64,000 bases of DNA from Streptomyces sp. SLBN-31 (lineage in GTDB: Bacteria; Actinomycetota; Actinomycetes; Streptomycetales; Streptomycetaceae): assembly GCF_006715395.1 (NCBI RefSeq), contig NZ_VFNC01000001.1, positions 3,286,001-3,350,000 on the forward strand, given 5' to 3'. Of this stretch, positions 18,041-27,600 are shown piece after piece; position 1 is the first letter of the stretch; each line of letters begins with the position of its first letter. The translations under genes and the position numbers were made by a program. The notes beneath the pieces are model-generated. The model made no database searches. It had not been told where the DNA came from and saw only the letters and a list, made by a program, of their open reading frames with translations.

Positions 18041-18193
18041 ATGAATTCCGGACGCGTGCACGGAGTCGGGCCCCGGTCCGCGCCGAACGCCGGCCGGGGC
18101 GGACCATGGCCCGAAGGTTACGATCCGCCACGCAGACGCCTCGTCGGTGGCCGCCGGCTCGTACGCGGAGCCTCTCCAACCGCCCCCCTCTGA
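18041..18193 (+). pseudogene. Orphan start and short frame behind a cellulase operator (probable remnant)
   Basis: A textbook ribosome site (AAGGAGGG, 18023-18030) stands ten bases before an ATG at 18041. The site lies 38 bases downstream of the perfect cellulase operator. The frame gives only about 50 residues (MNSGRVHGVGPRSAPN...), with no signal-peptide hydrophobic core, before a TGA at 18191. The layout is that of a cellulase leader, so this is best read as the front end of a deleted or frameshifted secreted-enzyme gene. A genuine small leader peptide is possible. The rest of the 17468-18388 stretch shows no convincing gene. Confidence 0.45.
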
Positions 18194-18325
18194 AGCTTTG
18201 CGTGCGCGACTCCGTCGCAAGCCGACGGGGTCACCCCGCCGGGCGGTCCTCACCCCCCGAGGGTCGCCCGGCACCCGATCTTGTCAGGGGCATGATCTTC
18301 GACTCCTGCCCCTGTGAGATTGCAT

Positions 18326-18339
18326 TGGGAGCGCTCCCA
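18326..18339. promoter_or_regulatory. Perfect cellulase operator upstream of GH12 gene
   Basis: A second exact TGGGAGCGCTCCCA lies 50 bases before the GH12 start codon, the usual position for repression by a CebR/CelR-type protein. A degraded half-site, TGGGCGCTCT, follows at 18346. Cellobiose is the expected inducer; the cebR gene is not in the window. Confidence 0.92.
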
Positions 18340-18388
18340 AGCAAATGGGCGCTCTCGCCGTCCCCTCACACCCCTGCGGAGGAACCGC

Positions 18389-19513
18389 ATGCAACATTCG
18401 AAACCGCGAGCCAGGGTGCGAGCCCTGCTCGGCACGCTGCTCACGTCACTTCTCGCGCTGACGGCGCTCCTGACCGCGACTTCGCCGTCGCATGCCGACA
18501 CGACCATCTGTGAGCAGTTCGGCTCGACCACGATCCAGGGCCGGTACGTCGTTCAGAACAACCGCTGGGGGACCAGCGCCACCCAGTGCATCACCGCCAC
18601 GAACTCCGGTTTCAGGATCGCCCAGGCGGACGGCTCGGTCCCGACCAACGGCGCCCCGAAGTCCTACCCTTCGGTGTTCAACGGCTGCCACTACACCAAC
18701 TGCTCGCCCGGAACCAACCTCCCGGCCCGGCTGAGCTCGATCTCGAGCGCGCCCTCGAGCATTTCCTACAGCTACGTCAACAACGCGGTCTACGACGCCG
18801 CGTACGACATCTGGCTGGACCCCACACCCCGCACCGACGGCGTGAACCGCACCGAGATCATGATCTGGCTCAACCGCGTGGGATCCGTCCAGCCGGTCGG
18901 CTCGCAGACCGGCACCGCCACCGTGGCCGGGCGTTCGTGGCAGGTGTGGTCCGGCAACAACGGCTCCAACGACGTACTGTCCTTCGTCGCGCCGTCGGCG
19001 ATCGACAGCTGGAGCTTCGACGTGATGGACTTCCTCCGGCAGGCCGTCTCCCGTGGACTCGCTCAGGACAACTGGTATCTGACGAGCGTTCAGGCGGGCT
19101 TCGAGCCCTGGCAGAACGGCGCCGGACTGGCCGTGACGTCGTTCTCCTCGACCGTGAACCTCGGCGGCGGCACCCCCGGCGGCCCCGGTGGCTCGTCGGC
19201 CTGCAAGGTGACCTACGGCACGAACGTGTGGCAGGGCGGCTTCACCGCCGACGTCACGGTGGCCAACGGAGGTTCCTCCCCGGTGAACGGCTGGAATCTG
19301 GCCTTCACCCTGCCCGCGGGACAGAAGGTCACGAGTTCGTGGAACGCGAACCTCTCCGGCTCCTCGGGGGCGGTGACGGCCGGCGGTACGCAGTACAACG
19401 GGAACATCGCGGCCGGCGGACAGGTGTCCTTCGGGTTCCAGGGCACCTACGACGGGACCTTCGCCAAGCCGGCCGGCTTCACCCTGAACGGAACGGCCTG
19501 CACCACGGCCTAG
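18389..19513 (+). CDS. Secreted GH12-CBM2 endoglucanase
   Basis: A 374-residue exported enzyme. A signal peptide (MQHSKPRARVRALLGTLLTS to SPSHA) is followed by a GH12 beta-jelly-roll domain (residues 37-255). NRTEIMIWLNRVG contains the catalytic nucleophile Glu, and QAGFEPWQNGAGL contains the acid/base Glu. A Gly-Pro linker (GGGTPGGPGGSS) joins a C-terminal CBM2 (CKVTYGTNVWQGGFTADVTV to NGTACTTA) with its paired Cys. GH12 enzymes cut beta-1,4-glucan internally with retention. GGAGG six bases before the ATG sets the start, and a perfect cellulase operator lies 50 bp upstream. Together with the GH6 gene it forms a cellulose-degrading pair. Confidence 0.94.
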   Translation: MQHSKPRARVRALLGTLLTSLLALTALLTATSPSHADTTICEQFGSTTIQGRYVVQNNRWGTSATQCITATNSGFRIAQADGSVPTNGAPKSYPSVFNGCHYTNCSPGTNLPARLSSISSAPSSISYSYVNNAVYDAAYDIWLDPTPRTDGVNRTEIMIWLNRVGSVQPVGSQTGTATVAGRSWQVWSGNNGSNDVLSFVAPSAIDSWSFDVMDFLRQAVSRGLAQDNWYLTSVQAGFEPWQNGAGLAVTSFSSTVNLGGGTPGGPGGSSACKVTYGTNVWQGGFTADVTVANGGSSPVNGWNLAFTLPAGQKVTSSWNANLSGSSGAVTAGGTQYNGNIAAGGQVSFGFQGTYDGTFAKPAGFTLNGTACTTA

Positions 19514-19548
19514 AAGCGCCGGCACGCGTCGCCTGACGGCCCCCCACC

Positions 19549-19576
19549 GGGGCGGGCGGGAGGAACCGCCCGCCCC
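19549..19576. terminator. Hairpin terminator after the GH12 gene
   Basis: GGGGCGGGCGG (19549-19559) pairs perfectly with CCGCCCGCCCC (19566-19576) over a 6-base loop, 36 bases after the GH12 stop codon. It separates the cellulase gene from the LacI gene. Confidence 0.85.
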
Positions 19577-19714
19577 GCCCGGCGACGACCACCACCCCCA
19601 CGACGGTCTTCGATCCCGACTTCCTTCGGCCAGGCCTCAGTTGATGACGCGCCGAAGAGTCGTGTGCCCCGTACCTCGGGCCGTAGGATCGGTGATCTCG
19701 TGGGGGAGGTGGTG

Positions 19715-20737
19715 ATGGGCAAGCGACGCCCTGGGGCGCCGACGCTGGAAGAGGTGGCCGCCCACGCCGGGGTGGGGCGGGGCACGGTCTCCCGAGTCGT
19801 CAACAACGCGGCCGGAGTCAAGGAGTCGACACGCCGTGCCGTGCAACGCGCCATCGAGGAACTGGGGTACGTGCCCAACCTCGCCGCCCGGTCCCTGGCC
19901 GGGAGACGGGCCGACGCGGTGGCGCTGGTGCTCACGGAGCCGGACTGGAGGATGTTCGCCGAGCCCTTCTTCTCGGAGATCGTCCGCTCGCTCGGCGACG
20001 CGTTGGCGGACACCGGGATGCAACTGCTGCTGACCCTGGTCCGTTCGGAGGACGAGCGCCAACGCTTCCTGGAGTACGCGCGGGGCGGCCGGGTCGACGG
20101 GGTCCTGATGATGTCCGTGCACGCCGACGATCGACTGCCCGACATGCTGGCCGAGGCGCGGTTGCCGACCGTGCTGTTGGGACGCCGCTCGGGCGACGAG
20201 TACATCAGCTACGTGGACGCGGACAACGTCGGCGGTGCCCGCAACGCCGTGTCCCGTCTGCTGAAACAGGGCCGCAGGACGATCGCCACGATCACGGGCC
20301 CGCTGGACATGTACGTCGCCCAATGCCGGCTGCGCGGCTATCAGGACGCCCTGGAATCGGCCGGTCTGAAAGGCTCGCGGTCCCTGGTCGCCGAGGGCGA
20401 CTTCACCGAGGACAGCGGGCGCCGCTCCATGGCGGAACTCCTGCGACGACACCCGGAGATCGACGGCGTCCTCGCCGCGTCCGACACCTCGGCGGCGGGG
20501 GCGCTGCAGGCGCTGCGGGCGGCCGGACGGCGGGTGCCGGAGGACGTCGCCGTGATCGGATTCGACGACTTCTCACTGGCCCAGCGCACCGAGCCACGCC
20601 TGACGACCGTGCGTCAGCCGGTGGAGGACATGGGACGAGCCATGATCAGACTGTTGCTGGAGGAGATGGAGGAGCCCTTCGTCGCCTGGCGGCACGTCAT
20701 CCTGCGTACGGAACTGATCGTCCGCGAATCGGCCTGA
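19715..20737 (+). CDS. LacI-family transcriptional regulator
   Basis: A 340-residue protein. The N-terminal HTH reads APTLEEVAAHAGVGRGTVSRVVNNAAGVKEST, and the hinge helix LGYVPNLAARSLAG follows. The periplasmic-binding-like effector domain (residues 62-338) ends with FDDFSLAQRTEPRLTTVRQPV. Such repressors bind sugars or oligosaccharides and leave palindromic operators with a central CG. The ATG at 19715 has GGGGAGG upstream. It lies between the cellulases and the eight-gene glycosidase run on the same strand, and candidate palindromes lie downstream at 20783 and 21117. It is therefore the obvious candidate regulator of the arabinosidase genes. Confidence 0.93.
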   Translation: MGKRRPGAPTLEEVAAHAGVGRGTVSRVVNNAAGVKESTRRAVQRAIEELGYVPNLAARSLAGRRADAVALVLTEPDWRMFAEPFFSEIVRSLGDALADTGMQLLLTLVRSEDERQRFLEYARGGRVDGVLMMSVHADDRLPDMLAEARLPTVLLGRRSGDEYISYVDADNVGGARNAVSRLLKQGRRTIATITGPLDMYVAQCRLRGYQDALESAGLKGSRSLVAEGDFTEDSGRRSMAELLRRHPEIDGVLAASDTSAAGALQALRAAGRRVPEDVAVIGFDDFSLAQRTEPRLTTVRQPVEDMGRAMIRLLLEEMEEPFVAWRHVILRTELIVRESA

Positions 20738-20782
20738 GCCGCACGTGTGTTCCGCCTTCCGGCAAAGACCGTGAACCGTAGG

Positions 20783-20794
20783 CGAATCGGTTCG
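20783..20794. promoter_or_regulatory. Candidate LacI-type operator, copy 1
   Basis: CGAATCGGTTCG, one base from a perfect palindrome with central CG, lies 46 bases after the LacI stop codon. It is close to a separate AAGCGCTT palindrome (20799-20806). A perfect version occurs at 21117-21128. Confidence 0.35.
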
Positions 20795-21116
20795 ACGTAA
20801 GCGCTTCGACGGGAGGTCGGGACCGGCTGTCCGCGGAGTCACTGGCGTACCGCCGGAGGGGGCTCCGAAGCCGACGTACCGTCAGAAGAGCATCGCATGG
20901 GTCGCTTTCTGCGTGCTGGCCTTTTTGGTGCGACGCACCACCACGCCCCAGCTCATGGGCGTAATGAGGAGTCCTCAGAGGGCCGGGCCCCGCCGTCGGC
21001 CTCACCCGCGTGGCCCGCGGCATCCACGGCGCAGGCGACCGCGTTGTCGTCCGTCCGCCGCCGCACCGCAACTTTTCGACGCTGCAAACGCCTTGCGAAC
21101 CGCGTGAATCAGCAGT

Positions 21117-21128
21117 CGAATCGATTCG
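21117..21128. promoter_or_regulatory. Candidate LacI-type operator, copy 2
   Basis: CGAATCGATTCG is a perfect 12-bp palindrome with central CG, in the roughly 570-bp non-coding stretch between the LacI gene and the first GH54 gene and 178 bp before that gene's start. Apart from these sites and the repeated GAGCGCTTCGAC at about 21236, I see nothing in 20738-21305. Confidence 0.4.
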
Positions 21129-21296
21129 CGACGAGGTTCACAGCAGGGGACTCCGCACGCTTTACCACCCCGCAAGACCCGGAGCATCGTCTCCCCCGGA
21201 ACCTCTCTGCAATCCCACTGCACCACGGCACGTTCGAGCGCTTCGACACTCGTCAGCGCCACCACCACACCCCGCGCGGGTTGCGCCGGCACGTAG

Positions 21297-22874
<1,578 letters not shown>

Positions 22875-22930
22875 CCGATTCGTGTGTTCGTTCGCCCCCA
22901 CCCACTGTCCCGCACCAGTGAGGAACGCTC

Positions 22931-24061
22931 ATGAAGAAGTACCTCTTACCTCTGGCCGTGGCGTTGACGGCCGCGCTGGGCATCGGCGCCGCGTCACCCG
23001 CGACGGCCGCCACCGGCAGCGGGTCGCCGCCTTCCGCGGACCGTGCCGCCGCAGCGCCCGCCGCCCTGCGGCTGATGCCGTTGGGTGACTCGATCACCTG
23101 GGGCGTCGGCAGCCCGTCCGGAAACAGCTACCGCAGCTTCCTGTGGAACCAGCTGGCGTCCGAGGGGCACACGCTGGACTTCGTCGGCTCGGGCCGCAAC
23201 GGCGGCATGTCCGACCCGGACAACGAAGGCCACTCCGGCTGGCGGATCGACCAGATCGCCGGCATCGCGGACTCCGTGCTGGCCCGCTACCGCCCTAACG
23301 TGGTCACCCTGGAGATCGGCACCAACGACCTCAACGGCAACTACCAGATCCCGACCGCGCCCGACCGGCTGCGTGCGCTCATCGACCAGATCGTCCGCGA
23401 CGCCCCCGACGCCACCGTCCTGGTCGGCACGGTGATCGTCTCCACGAGCGGCACCGAGGAAGCCAACCGACCCGCATTCAACGCCAAGCTGCCCGGGATC
23501 GTCCAGGCGGAGCAGGCCGCCGGCAAGCACGTACGCCTGGTGGACATGAGCGCCCTGACCAGCGCTGACCTGTCCGATTCCCTGCATCCCAATGACAACG
23601 GCTTCCGCAAGATGGCGGACGCCTTCAACACGGGGGTACAGGCCGCGGACGCGGCGGGCTGGATCAAGTCACCGCCATCGGCGGACGGCCAGGTCCGCTC
23701 CGGAATCGCAGGCAAGTGTCTTGACGTGAGCGGCGGCAACAGCGCCAACGGGACCGCCGTGGACATCGCGACATGCAACGGCTCCGCCGCGCAGCAATGG
23801 TCCGCCCGCTCCGACGGCACGCTGCGGGCGCTCGGCAAGTGCCTCGATGCCACCGGCCGCGGCACCGCCAACGGCACCAGGATCGGGATCTGGGACTGCA
23901 ACGGCGGCAGTAACCAGCAGTGGCAGTCCTACGGCGGCGGCTACCGCAATCCTGCCTCCGGCCGCTGCCTCGACGATCCCGAGTCGTCCACCGCCGACGG
24001 CACCCAACTGGTCCTGTGGGACTGCAACGGCGGCGCCAACCAGCAGTGGAACCTCATGTGA
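22931..24061 (+). CDS. Secreted SGNH/GDSL esterase with CBM13 module
   Basis: A 376-residue exported protein: signal peptide MKKYLLPLAVALTAALGIGA ending near ATAA, then an SGNH hydrolase domain (residues 45-245). Block I is MPLGDSITWGVG, block III carries EIGTNDLNGNY, and block V is DSLHPNDNG with the catalytic Asp and His. The C-terminal 130 residues are a three-fold ricin-type CBM13 (SAQQW, SNQQW, ANQQW). Secreted SGNH enzymes with carbohydrate modules usually remove acetyl or other acyl groups from polysaccharides. It lies 57 bp after the first GH54 gene and probably shares its transcript. A hairpin terminator follows. Confidence 0.92.
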   Translation: MKKYLLPLAVALTAALGIGAASPATAATGSGSPPSADRAAAAPAALRLMPLGDSITWGVGSPSGNSYRSFLWNQLASEGHTLDFVGSGRNGGMSDPDNEGHSGWRIDQIAGIADSVLARYRPNVVTLEIGTNDLNGNYQIPTAPDRLRALIDQIVRDAPDATVLVGTVIVSTSGTEEANRPAFNAKLPGIVQAEQAAGKHVRLVDMSALTSADLSDSLHPNDNGFRKMADAFNTGVQAADAAGWIKSPPSADGQVRSGIAGKCLDVSGGNSANGTAVDIATCNGSAAQQWSARSDGTLRALGKCLDATGRGTANGTRIGIWDCNGGSNQQWQSYGGGYRNPASGRCLDDPESSTADGTQLVLWDCNGGANQQWNLM

Positions 24062-24082
24062 GGTGACCGGGGTCCGTGAACA

Positions 24083-24116
24083 CCGCGTCCGGCACGGCGG
24101 TCGTCGCCGGACGCGG
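24083..24116. terminator. Hairpin terminator after the SGNH esterase gene
   Basis: CCGCGTCCGGC (24083-24093) pairs with GCCGGACGCGG (24106-24116) over a 12-base loop, followed by a short T run. It splits the glycosidase run into two likely transcripts. The remaining 250 bp before 24366 hold only weak promoter-like sequence (TTGACA at 24196). Confidence 0.75.
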
Positions 24117-24365
24117 CTTTCGGCATGCCCTCGAACGGCCTCCATCGAGCGTCAGACATGGGATGAATAGCGTCTTCGATTACCTGGACAGCGCTATTGA
24201 CACGGCTGCGAGCCTGTGAGATCACTATGCGTCATGGGATGTCTGAGTGTTCCTTGTGGGCGCTCTCGGGCGAACTGACGGGAGCGGTCGACACCCCTTT
24301 TCGAGCCCTTTCGGGCAGGCACAGCACTTTCCGTCCCCTTCCCCCCCGCACACCGAGGACACGGA

Positions 24366-25871
24366 ATGCAGCCTTCATCCGCTCCGCCCTGCCGCCCCGC
24401 GGCTCGCACGCCACGCTTACCGGCGGCCGCAGCCGTATGCGTGCTGGCCATGCTGGCCATGTTGCTGGCCGGCGCGCCGACGTGGTCGGCACCGGCATCC
24501 GCGGCGTCCCTGGTGAGTTCCGCGTCGGGACGCTGCCTCGATGTCAGGGGCAACGTCGACACGTCGGGCACCGCACTGCAGATCTGGGACTGCAACGGCC
24601 AGGCCAACCAGGCGTTCGAGCTCACGGCTGCGGGCGAGCTGAGGACAATGAACGGCACCAGGTGCGTGGACGCCTACGACAACCGGACGGCGCCCGGGGC
24701 CCCAGTGGTCATCCGCCCGTGCGACGGATCGGCGACCCAGACGTGGCGCGAGAACTCCGACGGGTCCGTCACCGGCACCGCGTCCGGGTTCTGCCTGGAC
24801 GTCAACGGGGCGGCAACGGCCAACGGCACGGCGGTCATCCTGTGGACCTGCAACGGCCAGAGCAACCAGAAGTGGACCACGGCGACGGCTCCGCCCCCGC
24901 CCGGCAGCCCGGGGCCGTGCGACATCTACGCCGCCGGCGGCACGCCGTGCGTGGCCGCGCACAGCACGGTGCGGGCGCTGTACGCCTCGTACAACGGCCC
25001 CCTGTACCAGGTCAGGCGCGCCTCGGACAACGCGACGAAGGACATCGGAGTGCTGGCGACGGGCGGGTTCGCGAATGCGGCCGGCCAGGACGCGTTCTGC
25101 GGGGGCACCTCGTGCGTGATCACGGTCGTCCGCGACCAGTCCGGACACGGCAACGACCTCTGGTACCAGGGGTCGGCACAGGTCCCCGGATCGAGCCAGA
25201 GCAGTCCCGCGAAGGCGACCTCGGAGTCACTGACCGCCGGCGGCACCAAGGCGTACTCGTTGTACATCAACCCCGGCAACAGCTACTGGCGGGACGGCCA
25301 TCTGACGGGCGTGCCGACCGGTTCGGCGCCCGAAGGGGCGTACATGGTGACCAGCGGCACCCACGTCAACGGTGGCTGCTGCTTCGACTACGGCAACAGC
25401 GAGACGACCAGGAAGGCCGACGCCGCCGGGGCGATGGACGCGATCAACTTCGGTACCGAGTGCTGGTTCGGCGGCTGCTCCGGCAGCGGTCCCTGGGTGC
25501 AGGCCGATCTCGAGTGGGGCCTGTACCCGGGCGGCAGCCAGTCCTGGAACCCCAACCAGCGGGCGTTTCCGAGCAAGTTCGTCACCGCGATGCTGAAGAA
25601 CAACGGCACCTCGAGGTTCGCCCTCAAGGGCGGCAACGCCCAGTCAGGGGCCCTGACCACGCTGTGGGACGGCGGACTTCCCGGCGGATACAGCCCGATG
25701 AAGAAACAGGGTGCCATCGTCCTCGGCAGCGGCGGCGACTGCTGCAAGCCCGGCGGCGGCGCCAACCTGAGCGCCGGCACCTTCTACGAGGGCGCCATGG
25801 TCGCCGGCTACCCCTCCGACGCGACCGACAACGCCGTGCAGGCCAACATCACCGCCGCCGGCTACCGCTGA
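24366..25871 (+). CDS. Secreted GH54 alpha-L-arabinofuranosidase with N-terminal CBM13 (paralog 2)
   Basis: A 501-residue exported protein in which the module order is reversed. After the signal peptide (ending PASA) comes a CBM13 (residues 47-175; ANQAF, TQTW, SNQKW), then PPPPGSPG, then GH54 (residues 182-501). GH54 signatures are [43 protein letters not shown] (nucleophile Glu) and GSGGDCCKPGGG (acid/base Asp). The last contains an extra Cys pair not seen in the other two paralogs. It first follows the terminator and heads a run with the GH27 gene 40 bp downstream. It acts on arabinofuranosyl side chains; linkage preference may differ from paralogs 1 and 3. Confidence 0.92.
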   Translation: MQPSSAPPCRPAARTPRLPAAAAVCVLAMLAMLLAGAPTWSAPASAASLVSSASGRCLDVRGNVDTSGTALQIWDCNGQANQAFELTAAGELRTMNGTRCVDAYDNRTAPGAPVVIRPCDGSATQTWRENSDGSVTGTASGFCLDVNGAATANGTAVILWTCNGQSNQKWTTATAPPPPGSPGPCDIYAAGGTPCVAAHSTVRALYASYNGPLYQVRRASDNATKDIGVLATGGFANAAGQDAFCGGTSCVITVVRDQSGHGNDLWYQGSAQVPGSSQSSPAKATSESLTAGGTKAYSLYINPGNSYWRDGHLTGVPTGSAPEGAYMVTSGTHVNGGCCFDYGNSETTRKADAAGAMDAINFGTECWFGGCSGSGPWVQADLEWGLYPGGSQSWNPNQRAFPSKFVTAMLKNNGTSRFALKGGNAQSGALTTLWDGGLPGGYSPMKKQGAIVLGSGGDCCKPGGGANLSAGTFYEGAMVAGYPSDATDNAVQANITAAGYR

Positions 25872-25910
25872 CCCACCTCGCCCTCAACTCGGCCCAGGAG
25901 TCGATGACTT

Positions 25911-27560
25911 ATGCCCACGACCACACCGGGAACCAGACGCTTACGGCCCCTGCCCCCGCTCCCGTCCCTGCGCAGAATCCTGGCGCTCGTCTTCTCGACC
26001 GTGCTGCTCACGGCGGCCGCCCCGCTCCTCTTCCTCGGCACGGCGCAGCCCGCCGCCGCGCTCGGCAACGGGCTCGCGCCCACCCCGCAGATGGGCTTCA
26101 ACGACTGGAACGCGTACGGCTGCAATGTCTCCGAGTCGCTGATCAAGTCCACCGCCCAGGCGATGCACACCAACGGCATGCAGGCGGCGGGTTACACGTA
26201 CGTCAACATCGACGACTGCTGGATGACCCACAACCGGGACTCCGGCGGACACCTGGTGCCGGACCCGGCCAAGTTCCCCGACGGCATCAAGGGCACCGCC
26301 GACTACGTCCACTCGCTGGGGCTGAAGCTGGGCATCTACGAGGACGCGGGCACCGCGACCTGCGCGGGATACCCGGGCAGCCTCGGACACGAGACCACGG
26401 ACGCGCAGTCCTTCGCGTCGTGGGGCGTGGACTACCTCAAGTACGACAACTGCAACAACAACGGCGTCCCCGCGCGCACCCGCTACACCACGATGCGGGA
26501 CGCCCTGGCGGCCACCGGGCGGCCGATCCTGTACAGCCTGTGCAACTGGGGCCAGGAGAACGTGTGGACCTGGGGTGCGAGCGTGGGAAACAGCTGGCGC
26601 ACCACCGGAGACATCAGCCCCACGTACTCCAGCATGCTGTCGATCTTCCACAGCAACGTCGGACTGGCCTCCTACGCCGGACCGGGCCACTGGAACGACC
26701 CGGACATGCTGGAGATCGGCAACGGCTCGATGACGGCCACCGAGAACCGCAGTGAGTTCAGTCTGTGGGCGGAGATGGCCGCACCGCTGATCGCCGGCAC
26801 CAACATCCCGCAGGCCAGCGCCTCCACCCTGTCCGTCCTCACCAACTCCCGCGTGATCGCGGTCGACCAGGACCCCCTCGGCAAGCAGGGCACCCTCGTG
26901 TCCTCCTCGGGCGGCCTGGACGTGCTGGCCAAGCCGCTGGCCAACGGGGACGTGTCGGTGGCCCTGTTCAACGAGACGGGCTCCACGGCGACCATCACCA
27001 CCACCGCGGCCGCCATCGGCAAGACCGGGGCGACCTCCTACACCCTCACCGACCTGTGGTCGGGCGCCACCTCGACCACCTCCGGCACCATCAGCGCCTC
27101 GGTGCCGGCCCACGGCACCGTGATGTACCGGGTCGCGGGCGGCACCGGCGGCGGTACGACCGCTGTGACCGGCCCACTGCACGCCGTCGGTTCGGGCAAG
27201 TGCCTGGACGTACCGAACTCGACCACCACCGCGGGCACCCGGGTGGAGATCTGGACCTGCAACGGCGGCGCCAACCAGACCTGGACGCACACCGCCTCCG
27301 ACCAGCTCACCGTCTACTCGGGCAGCGGTCAGCTGTGCCTGGACGCCTACGACAACCAGACCACGCCGGGCACGAAGGTGGAGATCTGGCAGTGCAACGG
27401 CCAGAGCAACCAGCAGTGGTCGCTGAATTCCGACGGCACGGTCACCGGCCGCCAGTCCGGCCTGTGCCTGGGCGTCGCCGCGGGCGCCACGGCCGACGGA
27501 GCCCTCACGGAGCTCCAGACGTGCAACGGGAGCAGCAGCCAGCGATGGACGCTGGGCTGA
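25911..27560 (+). CDS. Secreted GH27 alpha-galactosidase or beta-L-arabinopyranosidase with CBM13
   Basis: A 549-residue exported enzyme. The signal region ends near QPAAA; GH27 spans residues 50-415 and CBM13 residues 420-549. GH27 signatures are PQMGFNDWNAYGCN, VNIDDCWM, DYLKYDNCNN with the nucleophile Asp and GHWNDPDMLEIG with the acid/base Asp. ENRSEFSLWAEMAAPLIAGTN is also typical. GH27 enzymes remove terminal alpha-galactose, and some Streptomyces members prefer beta-L-arabinopyranose. Among arabinofuranosidases the second activity is attractive, but sequence alone does not decide it. The ATG at 25911 has AGGAG ten bases upstream. The next gene starts 40 bp after its stop. Confidence 0.93.
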   Translation: MPTTTPGTRRLRPLPPLPSLRRILALVFSTVLLTAAAPLLFLGTAQPAAALGNGLAPTPQMGFNDWNAYGCNVSESLIKSTAQAMHTNGMQAAGYTYVNIDDCWMTHNRDSGGHLVPDPAKFPDGIKGTADYVHSLGLKLGIYEDAGTATCAGYPGSLGHETTDAQSFASWGVDYLKYDNCNNNGVPARTRYTTMRDALAATGRPILYSLCNWGQENVWTWGASVGNSWRTTGDISPTYSSMLSIFHSNVGLASYAGPGHWNDPDMLEIGNGSMTATENRSEFSLWAEMAAPLIAGTNIPQASASTLSVLTNSRVIAVDQDPLGKQGTLVSSSGGLDVLAKPLANGDVSVALFNETGSTATITTTAAAIGKTGATSYTLTDLWSGATSTTSGTISASVPAHGTVMYRVAGGTGGGTTAVTGPLHAVGSGKCLDVPNSTTTAGTRVEIWTCNGGANQTWTHTASDQLTVYSGSGQLCLDAYDNQTTPGTKVEIWQCNGQSNQQWSLNSDGTVTGRQSGLCLGVAAGATADGALTELQTCNGSSSQRWTLG

Positions 27561-27600
27561 CTCCGTGCCGCCCCTCCGCACCGCCACAGAGGAGGTCTCC

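Noticed and set aside
24180..24240. TTGACA near 24196 as a defined promoter for the second GH54 gene
   Set aside because: No -10 element at 16-18 bp spacing could be identified with confidence.
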